Part shown: positions 33,832-42,209 of the stretch, in pieces | Layout of the letters: each line of letters begins with the position of its first letter | Numbering within the stretch: the stretch's first letter is position 1 | Assembly: GCF_900343085.1 (NCBI RefSeq) | Contig: NZ_OPYI01000002.1 | Coordinates: 98,919-162,918, forward strand | Length of the DNA: 64,000 bases | From: Aedoeadaptatus coli | GTDB lineage: Bacteria > Bacillota > Clostridia > Tissierellales > Peptoniphilaceae | Reading direction: 5' to 3' | Notes under the pieces: generated by a model | Databases searched by the model: none | The model's input: only the letters and a program-made list of their open reading frames with translations | What the model was told of the DNA's origin: nothing | Made by a program: the position numbers and the translations under genes

Positions 33832-35564
33832 CACTCACCCCCTTTCATAATGTCGAACCATTCGTCAAAGTCTTTGTCGGCATCGTACTTAATCGTGTCT
33901 TTGTTGATAAACGCCAACTTCCAGGCATCCACCAAAGCGTCCACCGGGTCGATGCGATCCCCGGATTGCTCTTTATAGAGCTTGATTTCTCCAAAGCTGT
34001 TTTGCGTCGTCTTTGCGTTAGCGAAAGACCATCTCAAAAGGTCCGCATCCTTGCTGTAGACCATTTGTCCGGACTCCACGGCGAGCCGTAGGTCCACGGT
34101 GGCGTCATTCAGGCTTCTGGCAGACTGTCCGATCTCAATCAGGTCGCATCCCAAGAAATCTAAGTCCGAAATAAACGCCCCGGCATTGTGCGGGTCGTAG
34201 CCGCAAGCCAAACAGGTCAGATTGTAGTCGTCTATAAGCTCTTTCAAGTACTGGATGATGTACTTGTAATCTGTCTTCAGTCCGAAGCCGCCGTCCGTTA
34301 AGATCAGCTGTCCTTGTTTTTCCCATATGCGATAGGGCGCTTTATCCGTTTTTTCGTGTTCCTCCAGCCTTAAAAAAGGCATAAAGGATTGAGAGTGGAC
34401 ATAAAAGAGCTCGCCCACGGGAAAGACGAGGGCAATGGATGTCAGGTCACCGCCGCTGGAAAGGTCGATGCCGAGGTAAAAGCTCTTTCCGATCATGTCT
34501 TCGAGTGTCATATCCGATTCGCAAGCCTTTAAGGCCCCCAAGTCTACAAAATCATCGCGAGTGTATTCCACCCATGTATTCAGCGACTTGGTCAGGAAGT
34601 TATTGAGATCTTCCCCGCCCTTCGCCTGCGCATCGATGGCCTTCTCACTCAAGGTTTTCACGGCGTCCATGTTGTATTCGTCATCTTCCGTCCATAACAG
34701 CAGCGGATTGGCCTTCGCCCAGTTTTTGTAGTCCCAGATATCGTCTTCCGGATCCATCTCCGCGATGTAAATAAAGAGCGAATCCTTATCGACGACGCCG
34801 TCCAGTATCTGTTTTGCAAACTTATACTGCTCATAACAGGGCCCGTTTAGATTGAAGCCCGCCGTGGTAATGGCGAGAGTCAAGGCATTGCCCTTTGTGT
34901 TAACGCTGATCTGGCCGTCCAGTAGTAGCTTGTACATTTGATTTGTCGGATGTGCGTGGTACTCATCGATGACGCTTAGAATGGATCTGAAACCGTCCAC
35001 CGATTTCGTATCGCGCCCAAGGGACTTAATTTCCGTCCCGGTAACGTGGGAAGTGATCGTTCGATCGTGGCGTCGTATTCGATAGAGCTCGGAAAGGCAT
35101 GAATCGGCCAGGATAAACTTCTCCACCTCGTCCCAGACGATATTCGCTTGGTCTTGCTTCGTTGCAGCGCAAAAAATACGCCCCTTCACGTAGCCTGAGA
35201 AGGTGGCCCAGTTGTTTATCTCCGTTCCGGATAAAAAAGACTTTCCGTTTTGTCTCGCCATCTGCACGTAAGCTTCACGAAAGCGTAGTTTATCCGAGTA
35301 TTTTCTTCTCCAGCCGTGAAGCGATCCGATAATGAAGTTCTGAAAGCCCCTGGTCTTAAGCTTTACGGGCTCAGTTCCCTCTAAAATCGTCAGCTCATTA
35401 GCGATATCGATGGCCCTTTCCGCCATCTCCACGTCGAAAATGTAGTCGAAATTCTTGCGCTTCATGTCTTCCAGATGCCGTTTACAGCACAGGTATTCGG
35501 TTCTACCTTTCAGGATTTCCCCATTTACCACTTTCTTCGCATAGGCTGTCGTACGATCCGCCAT
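33831..35564 (-). CDS. Terminase large subunit
   Basis: A 577-residue packaging motor from ATG 35564 (AGGTGGG upstream). The ATPase domain has a Walker A-like RQNGKSFL and Walker B LSVIDEYHAHP; the nuclease domain follows with FYLGIDLSSGGDLTSIALV and ACGYDPHNAGAF. Family: HK97/Terminase_1, typically cos-type packaging. Confidence 0.95.
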   Translation of the reverse strand: MADRTTAYAKKVVNGEILKGRTEYLCCKRHLEDMKRKNFDYIFDVEMAERAIDIANELTILEGTEPVKLKTRGFQNFIIGSLHGWRRKYSDKLRFREAYVQMARQNGKSFLSGTEINNWATFSGYVKGRIFCAATKQDQANIVWDEVEKFILADSCLSELYRIRRHDRTITSHVTGTEIKSLGRDTKSVDGFRSILSVIDEYHAHPTNQMYKLLLDGQISVNTKGNALTLAITTAGFNLNGPCYEQYKFAKQILDGVVDKDSLFIYIAEMDPEDDIWDYKNWAKANPLLLWTEDDEYNMDAVKTLSEKAIDAQAKGGEDLNNFLTKSLNTWVEYTRDDFVDLGALKACESDMTLEDMIGKSFYLGIDLSSGGDLTSIALVFPVGELFYVHSQSFMPFLRLEEHEKTDKAPYRIWEKQGQLILTDGGFGLKTDYKYIIQYLKELIDDYNLTCLACGYDPHNAGAFISDLDFLGCDLIEIGQSARSLNDATVDLRLAVESGQMVYSKDADLLRWSFANAKTTQNSFGEIKLYKEQSGDRIDPVDALVDAWKLAFINKDTIKYDADKDFDEWFDIMKGGE

Positions 35565-35565
35565 A

Positions 35566-36042
35566 CTACCCACCTAAATAGCGAAGATACTTGTTCGTAC
35601 TTTCCTCTTCTTCTTTCGGGATAATCAGCTTCAATCTGTCCGACGTAGCCAAACCTAATTTTGCCGAGCACTGCATGATCATCTTGGCGTACTTCTCCTG
35701 TACATTGACCAGGGGATGCACCGTGTAGTACTGTTCATGCTTGTTTTCTCGCGTATCTAATAGCCCACATTTCTGTAGCATCTGAGATGCCTCCACGTAA
35801 TGGGCGTAGGCGTCGCAGTAGATGGCCACGATCCCAAGATCCAAGTTATCCAGCAGATCGATCTTCTCGCACTCACTGACGACCCGGCGAAACTCTTCCG
35901 CCGCCGGAAGTGTAAGCCAAGAGGGAGGCTTTAAGCCGGAGCGATCCACCTTTAATCGGCTCTCTTGCTTTTTCCGCTCTTCGATTTTTTCTTTTCCGAT
36001 TTTCCCCGTGGAAACGGCAATACTTTTACGTGGTCTCGCCAT
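35566..36042 (-). CDS. Terminase small subunit (P27 family)
   Basis: A 158-residue protein with a basic N-terminus and a helical body (LPAAEEFRRVVSECEKIDLLD, SAKLGLATSDRLKL), matching P27-type small terminases that recognise the packaging site. It ends 1 bp before the large-subunit start. Confidence 0.9.
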   Translation of the reverse strand: MARPRKSIAVSTGKIGKEKIEERKKQESRLKVDRSGLKPPSWLTLPAAEEFRRVVSECEKIDLLDNLDLGIVAIYCDAYAHYVEASQMLQKCGLLDTRENKHEQYYTVHPLVNVQEKYAKMIMQCSAKLGLATSDRLKLIIPKEEEESTNKYLRYLGG

Positions 36043-36254
36043 ACTTACCTCCCTTCTTTGCTTTTTCTGCTTTTCTTCTTTTTGCTTTTTGGTTTTTCTG
36101 CTTTTTTGTCTTTTCTACCTTCACTCAACATGACGGCATAAAAAGAGCACCCGCTAAGGCGCTATAAAAAATATGTGTACCGGAAATCCCGGTTATTGGC
36201 ATTTTCTCGCAGGATTTCTCGGGCGCTGGTCGCCAGGAAAATGGCAAAAACTTT

Positions 36255-36659
36255 TCAATCCTCCCCCGCAAAAATTTTTTTGATCTTGCGGAGGTACCCC
36301 ATCGTTTCCTCTTTCTTTCCGGAGTCATACAAGGCGTGTATCTCATGATGGCTCGCATCACTCAACCAAATAAGATTATCCAGGTCGTAAGCTAGCGACG
36401 GTGCATCTTCCAACGGTTGTATGTGATGCGCAAGTCTACCTTGCACCAGTCGATTGTACTTATACAACTGATACAGATCGATTCCCATCGCCCTGTCACA
36501 CACCAAAGACCGCACAGCCGTCCATCGTCTGTCCTTGTAATAATCTGCACGCTTGCGATGATATCTATCATACGTGCGCTGATACTTACTAGAGCAACGA
36601 TCGCATACAGATTTCCTGGCGGGGATTACCGCCCCACACTTACACAACTTCTTTAGCAC
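36255..36659 (-). CDS. Phage HNH endonuclease
   Basis: About 134 residues from GTG 36659 (GGGGGGAG just upstream). A zinc-knuckle pair (CKCGAVIPARKSVCDRC) is followed by the HNH core AHHIQPLEDAPSLAYDLDNLIWLSDASHHEIH. HNH proteins next to HK97 terminases are needed for cos cleavage in studied phages. The longer ORF start at 36746 runs through the tRNA-like hairpin and is not used here. Confidence 0.88.
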   Translation of the reverse strand: MLKKLCKCGAVIPARKSVCDRCSSKYQRTYDRYHRKRADYYKDRRWTAVRSLVCDRAMGIDLYQLYKYNRLVQGRLAHHIQPLEDAPSLAYDLDNLIWLSDASHHEIHALYDSGKKEETMGYLRKIKKIFAGED

Positions 36660-36673
36660 ATACTCCCCCCTTA

Positions 36674-36712
36674 CCGAGTCACGGGAATCGAACCCGCCAC
36701 ACCAACACTCGG
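36674..36712 (-). other. tRNA-like acceptor/T-arm hairpin
   Basis: On the minus strand CCGAGTG and ACTCGG pair over a T-arm-like CGGGTTCGATTCCCG that contains an exact B-box (GGTTCGATTCC). No D-arm or anticodon arm with a proper acceptor partner can be drawn, so it is not a normal tRNA. Confidence 0.4.
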
Positions 36713-36746
36713 ACAATACGCACGGGCAATGGAACCAAGGAGGCAA

Positions 36747-37046
36747 ACCAGTATGTGTATTTGAAAGGAGATCTGTAGTCTTATCGTTTGTGATGAAAGC
36801 TACCCGTGCGTCATTAGCCTTTTAAGGACATGCTCAGGTCCTATGTAACACAGCAATAGTCCCGCCCCGCGCGCCTAAATAAAGCACTGTGTACCGCGCC
36901 CCGCGATCAGCCCACAAAGTTGCAATAAAAAGTAAAACCAATAACACACATTCGCCGATCGCCGTCAAACAAAAAGGCCGCCCGCGCGGACGACCTACTA
37001 TTCACTGATAACATAGTATCACACATGCGACTGCCATTATGTGCCA
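36747..37046. other. Non-coding 300-bp region, candidate cos region
   Basis: No gene seen. It holds GC-rich near-repeats (CGCCCCGCG-like at about 36864 and 36897) next to AT-rich stretches, and a terminator at 36971-36996. A cos site would be expected next to HNH and terminase genes, but no cohesive end can be defined from one integrated copy. Confidence 0.35.
36971..36996 (-). terminator. Terminator of the phage early/late-regulator transcript
   Basis: On the minus strand an 8-9 bp stem (GGTCGTCC/GGGCGGCC with wobbles, GCGC loop) followed by TTTTTGTTTG, about 50 bp after the 37047-37457 gene. Confidence 0.75.
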
Positions 37047-37457
37047 TTATGTGCCATCTTTAAAAAGAATCTCCAAAGCCCGACCATGCAGCTTATAGAC
37101 ATGGCGCGGATTATATCCGGACCTTGCCGCCACGCCGCGCCAATCAAGGCATTCGAGGTAGCGGAGTTCCATAATCAACTTAAGTCGCAGATCACAGTCT
37201 AGTCTACAAAACAACACACGCGCCGATTCTTTTAGCTCTACTAATTTGTCTATTTCATCATTAATCGAACGATCGAGGTCCGTAATCTTCGTCGCCAGGC
37301 TCGCCGTCGGATCCGACACACCCGACTGCACCGGACCCGTATCACTACTTCCGGCAGGCAGTCTTGCACGATAAGCTTTTAGCTGATCCAACTGCCGAAG
37401 TTTTGAATTGATCAGCTGATCCAGATACAAGATCGACTTAAGCTCTTCCTTGGTCAT
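37047..37457 (-). CDS. DUF1492/ArpU-RinA-like late transcription regulator
   Basis: About 136 residues from ATG 37457. Coiled-coil N-half, and a C-terminal sigma-70 region 4-like helix-turn-helix (LIMELRYLECLDWRGVAARSG, RHVYKLHGRALEIL). Such proteins close the early region in Firmicutes phages and activate late genes. Position before HNH/terminase fits this. Confidence 0.82.
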   Translation of the reverse strand: MTKEELKSILYLDQLINSKLRQLDQLKAYRARLPAGSSDTGPVQSGVSDPTASLATKITDLDRSINDEIDKLVELKESARVLFCRLDCDLRLKLIMELRYLECLDWRGVAARSGYNPRHVYKLHGRALEILFKDGT

Positions 37458-37698
37458 CGCCATACTCCTCAATCAGCCACTCGAGATACTGCTTAGCTTT
37501 TAAAAGATCCTCCAATCCGTTCTTCCGCCCGAAGCGGAAAAGATATTTCAGCGTGTCTTTTAAAAGCACCGCCGCCCACGGCGCCACACAGTTATGCTCC
37601 ACGACCGCTTTAATCACATCAATGCTTTCCTGCTCCAAGCCCTCAATGCAATAATGCTGCGGCCGCGATACAGAATCATATTTAGCTTCTCGCTCCAT
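37438..37698 (-). CDS. DUF3310 phage protein
   Basis: About 86 residues from ATG 37698 with GGAGG 6 bp upstream. The SRPQHYCIEGLEQESIDVI start and KYLFRFGRKNGLEDLLKAKQYLEWLI end are diagnostic of DUF3310 (SaV-like) proteins, some suggested to modify nucleotides. Overlaps the SNF2 helicase stop and the DUF1492 start. Confidence 0.88.
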   Translation of the reverse strand: MEREAKYDSVSRPQHYCIEGLEQESIDVIKAVVEHNCVAPWAAVLLKDTLKYLFRFGRKNGLEDLLKAKQYLEWLIEEYGDDQGRA

Positions 37699-37699
37699 C

Positions 37700-39067
37700 T
37701 CATCCTCCAATCTCTGCCCGTACACGCTGAATACGGGCCTTCAAACTCTCCAAAACGTAATTTTGAACGTCCTCTTTCTTCTCCAACGCTGCCATCACGT
37801 CCTCATCCCGCGTATCTTCCGTCACCAGATGGTGGATAATGACTTTTTCCTTTTGCCCTTGCCGGTGCAACCTTTTATTGGCTTGGGTGTAAAGCTCATA
37901 GTTCCACGTTAAACCGAACCAAATGACGTGGTTTCCGCCTTCTTGCAGATTTAGCCCATAGGCACTGGATGCGGGATGGGTTAAAAGAACGTTGATCTTT
38001 CCTTCGTTCCAGTCCTTTTGATCCTCCTTCGTCTCCAGCTTTCGGAAGTTGATCTTCTTCTTCTCAAGAGCTTGGGTCAAGCGGGCCAGATCATGTTTAA
38101 AGTTATAAAAGACCAGAACGTTTTTTCCTTGTAGTTGCTCCAGGGTCTCCATGAATGCCTCAATCTTGCAATCATGAATCTCGTGATACTTTTTATCCTC
38201 ATCATAGACGGCACCATTGGCCAATTGTAAGAGCTTCGTCGATAACGCTGCCGCCGAAGTGGCGTCAATGTCTTCCGCATCTTCCAACTCCAAAACCGCC
38301 TCCCGCTCCATTTGTAAATAAGCCTTCTCCGCTTTAGGACTTAACACGACGGGAATAATGTTGTCGGTGCACTCCGGTAGCTCCAAGTAATCGTCGGCTT
38401 TCATGGAGATACAGATATCGGAGATTTTCCGGGTGATTTCTTCCCGGCTAAAATCCCTCGCCTTGTAGTTGTAGCCCATGTAGTCCCCCTCAAAATAAGA
38501 GTTACGGAAACTGTAAAACGACGGACTCAATCGCTTACCCCCATCCAGTAGGTAGACCTGTGCCCAAAGATCCAGCAACCCATTGGGGCTTGGGGTACCC
38601 GTTAAGCCCACCAGTCGTTTGATGTGGGGCTTGATGGAGGCTAAAGCTTTAAACCGCTTGGCCTGATGATTCTTGAAACTGGAAAACTCGTCACAGACCA
38701 CCATGTCAAAGGGCCACGCGTTTTGGTATAACTCCACCAGCCACACCACATTATCCCGATTGATGATATAAATATCTGCCGGCGTATTCAAAGCCTTGAC
38801 CCTCTGCTTTTCCGTTCCCAACACGGTAGATGTTCGAAGAAGTCCAAGCTCCGGCCATTTCTCAATCTCGTTCTGCCAAGTGGCCTCGGCTACTTTTTTG
38901 GGAGCAATGACCAAAACCTTGCCCACGGAAAAGCGGTTGTAGATTAGCTCCTTAATGGCGGTTAACGTGATTAACGTCTTGCCCAAGCCCATGTCCAAGA
39001 AAAGGCCAAGATTGTCTGTATCAAGAATCCTTTCGACACAATACTTCTGGTAATCGTGTAATTTCAT
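37700..39067 (-). CDS. Phage SNF2-family DEAD/DEAH helicase
   Basis: A 455-residue superfamily 2 helicase. Motif I LDMGLGKTLITL, motif II VVCDEFSSFKN, motif III GLTGTPSPNGL, motif VI ANKRLHRQGQKEKV. Phage proteins of this type lie in replication modules, probably for replication or recombination. It overlaps the VRR-NUC gene by 47 bp. Confidence 0.94.
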   Translation of the reverse strand: MKLHDYQKYCVERILDTDNLGLFLDMGLGKTLITLTAIKELIYNRFSVGKVLVIAPKKVAEATWQNEIEKWPELGLLRTSTVLGTEKQRVKALNTPADIYIINRDNVVWLVELYQNAWPFDMVVCDEFSSFKNHQAKRFKALASIKPHIKRLVGLTGTPSPNGLLDLWAQVYLLDGGKRLSPSFYSFRNSYFEGDYMGYNYKARDFSREEITRKISDICISMKADDYLELPECTDNIIPVVLSPKAEKAYLQMEREAVLELEDAEDIDATSAAALSTKLLQLANGAVYDEDKKYHEIHDCKIEAFMETLEQLQGKNVLVFYNFKHDLARLTQALEKKKINFRKLETKEDQKDWNEGKINVLLTHPASSAYGLNLQEGGNHVIWFGLTWNYELYTQANKRLHRQGQKEKVIIHHLVTEDTRDEDVMAALEKKEDVQNYVLESLKARIQRVRAEIGG

Positions 39068-39329
39068 CTACAAACTCCTTTACGTCATCCAGACCACAAA
39101 GGACACGTACATCCTGCCCTAACATTTCCAGCTTTCGAATTTGTGACTTTTGGAGTGGCCGCGGTTTTTTGTACTTCGTCTTCAGCTCCACAAAGTAAAT
39201 CACTCCACCGGGAAGTAGAACCAGCCGATCCGGCACCCCTGCATTTCCGGGTGAGGTAAATTTATAGCATCGCCCACCTAATTTTTTCACATTATCATTT
39301 AGATGCTTTTCGATGTTCTTTTCCAGCAC
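39021..39329 (-). CDS. VRR-NUC domain nuclease
   Basis: A 102-residue stand-alone VRR-NUC protein with GNAGVPDRLVLLPGG followed by YFVELKTKYKKP, the PD-(D/E)xK active-site arrangement. Family members cut branched DNA structures. It pairs with the SNF2 helicase in many phages. Confidence 0.92.
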   Translation of the reverse strand: MLEKNIEKHLNDNVKKLGGRCYKFTSPGNAGVPDRLVLLPGGVIYFVELKTKYKKPRPLQKSQIRKLEMLGQDVRVLCGLDDVKEFVDEITRLPEVLCRKDS

Positions 39330-39357
39330 GCCTATCTTTTCCTTTCTGCGGCATCCG

Positions 39358-39767
39358 TGACAACCAGAATTTCATTTTTCCCGTTAGTCCTGTAAATATA
39401 GAAATTCTAGACTTTATAAACGCGCGTACAGTCTATATTTTCTATATTTTTTAACTCTATTAGAAAAAGTAAATATTGATTGTCAATACCCCTCAATCCC
39501 TGTCTACCACTGGCTTTTTCCGACAACTAACATTTTTTCGCTGGTTGTCATGACGGGTTTTATGACAACCAGCGATTAGTCCTCATGACAATCAATATTT
39601 ACTTGCTGGTTGTCATGGAAATTCTATAAATCCTATATTTTAAAAAGTTTCTCACTTTTTAGAATTTCTGGTTGTCAGAGTGGTTCAATCCCTGTATTTT
39701 ACTGGTTTTTCCCGACAATCAATATTTTATTTACTGATTGTCACGCTTTTTTCGTTGACTGTCGATA
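39358..39767. repeat. Iteron cluster with long hairpin, candidate phage replication origin
   Basis: A 400-bp gene-free AT-rich stretch. Copies of TGACAACCAG or its complement lie at 39358, 39541, 39563, 39606 and 39668; TGACAATCA-type variants lie at 39478, 39586, 39714 and 39735, with a weaker one near 39758. Two copies form a perfect 14-bp inverted repeat (39537-39575, arm TCGCTGGTTGTCAT). It lies between the primase/helicase gene and VRR-NUC, the usual place of an origin. Confidence 0.7.
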
Positions 39768-42205
39768 TTGATAATTTTCGCCTTCTCAAAACCCTTTTGT
39801 CGGCCATATCTTCCATAAAACCTTGGATTTTTATTCCGCGTCCAGCCCGGTAATCCGGTCATGATATTGGTTAATTCATTCGAGTCTCGGCGATTTAAAT
39901 ACTTAACATCCCCGCCGAAGCACACCTGCCATACTTCCGCAATACACACCTTGTCTCTTTCTACAAGAACCACATCATCCGGCACCTTAAAGTTTCCCGC
40001 CATAAAGGCCCGTTGGTCTCTCGGCTCCATATCGTACCAATTTTCAGGGATCTTTCGCTTTAAAAACTCCGCAACCGTACCCTCTTTCGGATCGACGTCG
40101 CGGTAATTTTCCTGCATACGCTCCGCAATTTCGTTGGCCTCAGGTGATAAAATCAGCCGTTCACCCAAGATGTAATAGCTGTAGGCTTCCGCCCATATCT
40201 GGTCTATTTCCTTGTCCAAGTCCTCAAAAATATCCTTATTAGGCCTTAGTTCACCCACACGAACAGGCCAAAACCGCCGAGAGCCCGTGGCATCTCTGAG
40301 AAACGATTCCGAGTTTGTCGATCCGAAGAAAACACATCGTCGAGGGTACTTATTCGTTCGGCGGCCATAAGCCTCCCGGTAAATGTCGTGGGTTTTTGAC
40401 AAGAACTGTTTCACCGTCTCCGTTTCGGATTTTGTCATGGCCGACAATTCCCCCACTTCATTGATGAGTGTTCCTTGAATGAGCTCGGCGGCTTCTTTCC
40501 CTTCAAAGCTATACAAACTGTCGCTAAACCACTCACCGCCCAGCTTGGCAAGGAACGTGGACTTCCCAATCCCTTGAGGCCCTGAAAAGACCACCATATA
40601 GTCAAACTTAACGCCCTTGGTAGATAGGGCCCTGGAGATCGCCGCGATTAAAGCCTTGCGCATAATCTCCGACGTATAAATCGATTCTTCCGCCCCAAGG
40701 TAGTCTCGCAGGAGCGAATCGATCCTTTCCTCTCCGTCCCAATTAAGGCTTGTTAGGTACTCCTTCACCTCGTTGCGACGGTGGTTAAAGGCCACCACCT
40801 TAAGCGCCGTCTCGATCTTCCTATCCCCGGTAATCCCATAGACCTTTTCCAACCTTAAAGCCAATTGGGCGTCATCCGTATCCGTCCACATCCGCGCCCC
40901 CTCCCCCGCTTCCCAAGGCAAGGGAAGGGTGACCATCCCCCTATTGGCGAACTCATCGAGATAAATCCGGTCCTTAAAATTTGGATCGTGGTCCAAAATC
41001 AAGGCGATGTTGGCGATCGTCTTTTCATAATTTCCCCTGGCATCGGCGGTCAAATTTTTCATCCATTCGTCATCCGTATCATCCGGGCATACCATGTCCG
41101 GATTTGATTGCGGACTCTCTTGACCCAAGACTTCGAAATAATTTTCCGCCGCTTCTTGCCGCTCCCGGTTTAAAAGGCCAATGACCTTGTCGTCGGACCG
41201 GGCCAAGTCCTTCATGGCCATGGTCGATGGTAACGTCGCCACCGGCGTCCCCTCGGCTGCCTCCTCGTCCAGATCGGAAAACTTGTGGAGCCTTACCAGG
41301 TCCCAAGCATTGACTAATTGGCCACCGCAAGGGTCTGTGGCATGGTGGGAAAATAAAAATTTCCCACCCTCGTAGATAATGGCCCCGCCCGTCGTGGACC
41401 CCTGCAGATACGTGTAGCGATTTTGGTCGGCAGTCGGGTCATAGGCCTTGGGGATAAAAGTCTCCATGGCCTCGTAAACGTCATAGGCTCGACAAAAGGC
41501 CCCGATAAGGCCCGTCTTCGTCGTCGGGTCTTGCTGTTTGGTTAGGTCTTTTCGATGGCCGACATCCACCCCCGGCACTTGTGGCCATGAGGCAATGTCT
41601 CGCCAATCCGCATAGATGGCCAATACCCCGTCAGCCGATAAAAAAGGCTTGTCTTCGTAGGTATAGACGTATTGGGAGTCACTGGAACATGATGGCCAAA
41701 ACATAAGCCGAGAAGGCTCAAACGTCGTCGGGTCGGCCATTTCAATCCCGATCTGCTTAGCGGCATACCGAGCGATCGGCTCGTACTCATCCGCCGTTAC
41801 CGACCGATCCAATGGCAAAATAATGCGTAGTCTGGGGCGGTAGGGGGCGTGCTTACGGGTGGAGTAAATAACGTAGCCACATCCTAAGGTCATGACCTTC
41901 TTAATCACCGATTCCGTCTCCCCGGTGGGGATATTGTCAAAATCCAAAGTGATCAGATCCCGACTTAATACATTGCTCGCCTTACGCCGAACACCTTTCA
42001 ACGCCCCGCCCACAAAGCCGCCCACGTCTTTGAGCTCATCTTGTGTCGCTTTAGAGAGCTTAAGGTACTCCTCCAACGTTTCTTCCGAACGGACAGGCTT
42101 CTCCAGCCGATACACGAAATCGGAGTAATTCAATCCCTGCCTTTGCCAGTTGACGGACTTTCGGCCGGCCCCTACCGATATAGTAATTTTCCTGTTGTAT
42201 CGCAT
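39731..42205 (-). CDS. Phage primase/VapE-family helicase
   Basis: An 824-residue protein. The N-half (about 1-330) is primase-like (LITLDFDN, YSTRKHAPYRPRLRIILP). The C-half is a VapE/D5-type P-loop ATPase with Walker A GPQGIGKSTFLAKLGGEWF and sensor-like VFFGSTNSESFLRDATGSRR. It probably primes and unwinds DNA at the origin; its last codons carry an iteron copy. It begins 4 bp after the polymerase stop. Confidence 0.92.
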   Translation of the reverse strand: MRYNRKITISVGAGRKSVNWQRQGLNYSDFVYRLEKPVRSEETLEEYLKLSKATQDELKDVGGFVGGALKGVRRKASNVLSRDLITLDFDNIPTGETESVIKKVMTLGCGYVIYSTRKHAPYRPRLRIILPLDRSVTADEYEPIARYAAKQIGIEMADPTTFEPSRLMFWPSCSSDSQYVYTYEDKPFLSADGVLAIYADWRDIASWPQVPGVDVGHRKDLTKQQDPTTKTGLIGAFCRAYDVYEAMETFIPKAYDPTADQNRYTYLQGSTTGGAIIYEGGKFLFSHHATDPCGGQLVNAWDLVRLHKFSDLDEEAAEGTPVATLPSTMAMKDLARSDDKVIGLLNRERQEAAENYFEVLGQESPQSNPDMVCPDDTDDEWMKNLTADARGNYEKTIANIALILDHDPNFKDRIYLDEFANRGMVTLPLPWEAGEGARMWTDTDDAQLALRLEKVYGITGDRKIETALKVVAFNHRRNEVKEYLTSLNWDGEERIDSLLRDYLGAEESIYTSEIMRKALIAAISRALSTKGVKFDYMVVFSGPQGIGKSTFLAKLGGEWFSDSLYSFEGKEAAELIQGTLINEVGELSAMTKSETETVKQFLSKTHDIYREAYGRRTNKYPRRCVFFGSTNSESFLRDATGSRRFWPVRVGELRPNKDIFEDLDKEIDQIWAEAYSYYILGERLILSPEANEIAERMQENYRDVDPKEGTVAEFLKRKIPENWYDMEPRDQRAFMAGNFKVPDDVVLVERDKVCIAEVWQVCFGGDVKYLNRRDSNELTNIMTGLPGWTRNKNPRFYGRYGRQKGFEKAKIINIDSQRKKRDNQ

Positions 42206-42209
42206 CCTA

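Noticed and set aside
36125..36361. Minus-strand ORF of 78 codons
   Set aside because: It overlaps the HNH gene in another frame and gives no recognisable protein; the HNH frame has the motifs.
36660..36760. A complete phage tRNA next to the HNH gene
   Set aside because: The T-arm is exact, but no acceptor partner, D-arm or anticodon arm could be drawn at tRNA spacing.
39537..39575. 14-bp hairpin as a transcription terminator
   Set aside because: No T-run follows on either strand, and its arms are copies of the surrounding iterons.
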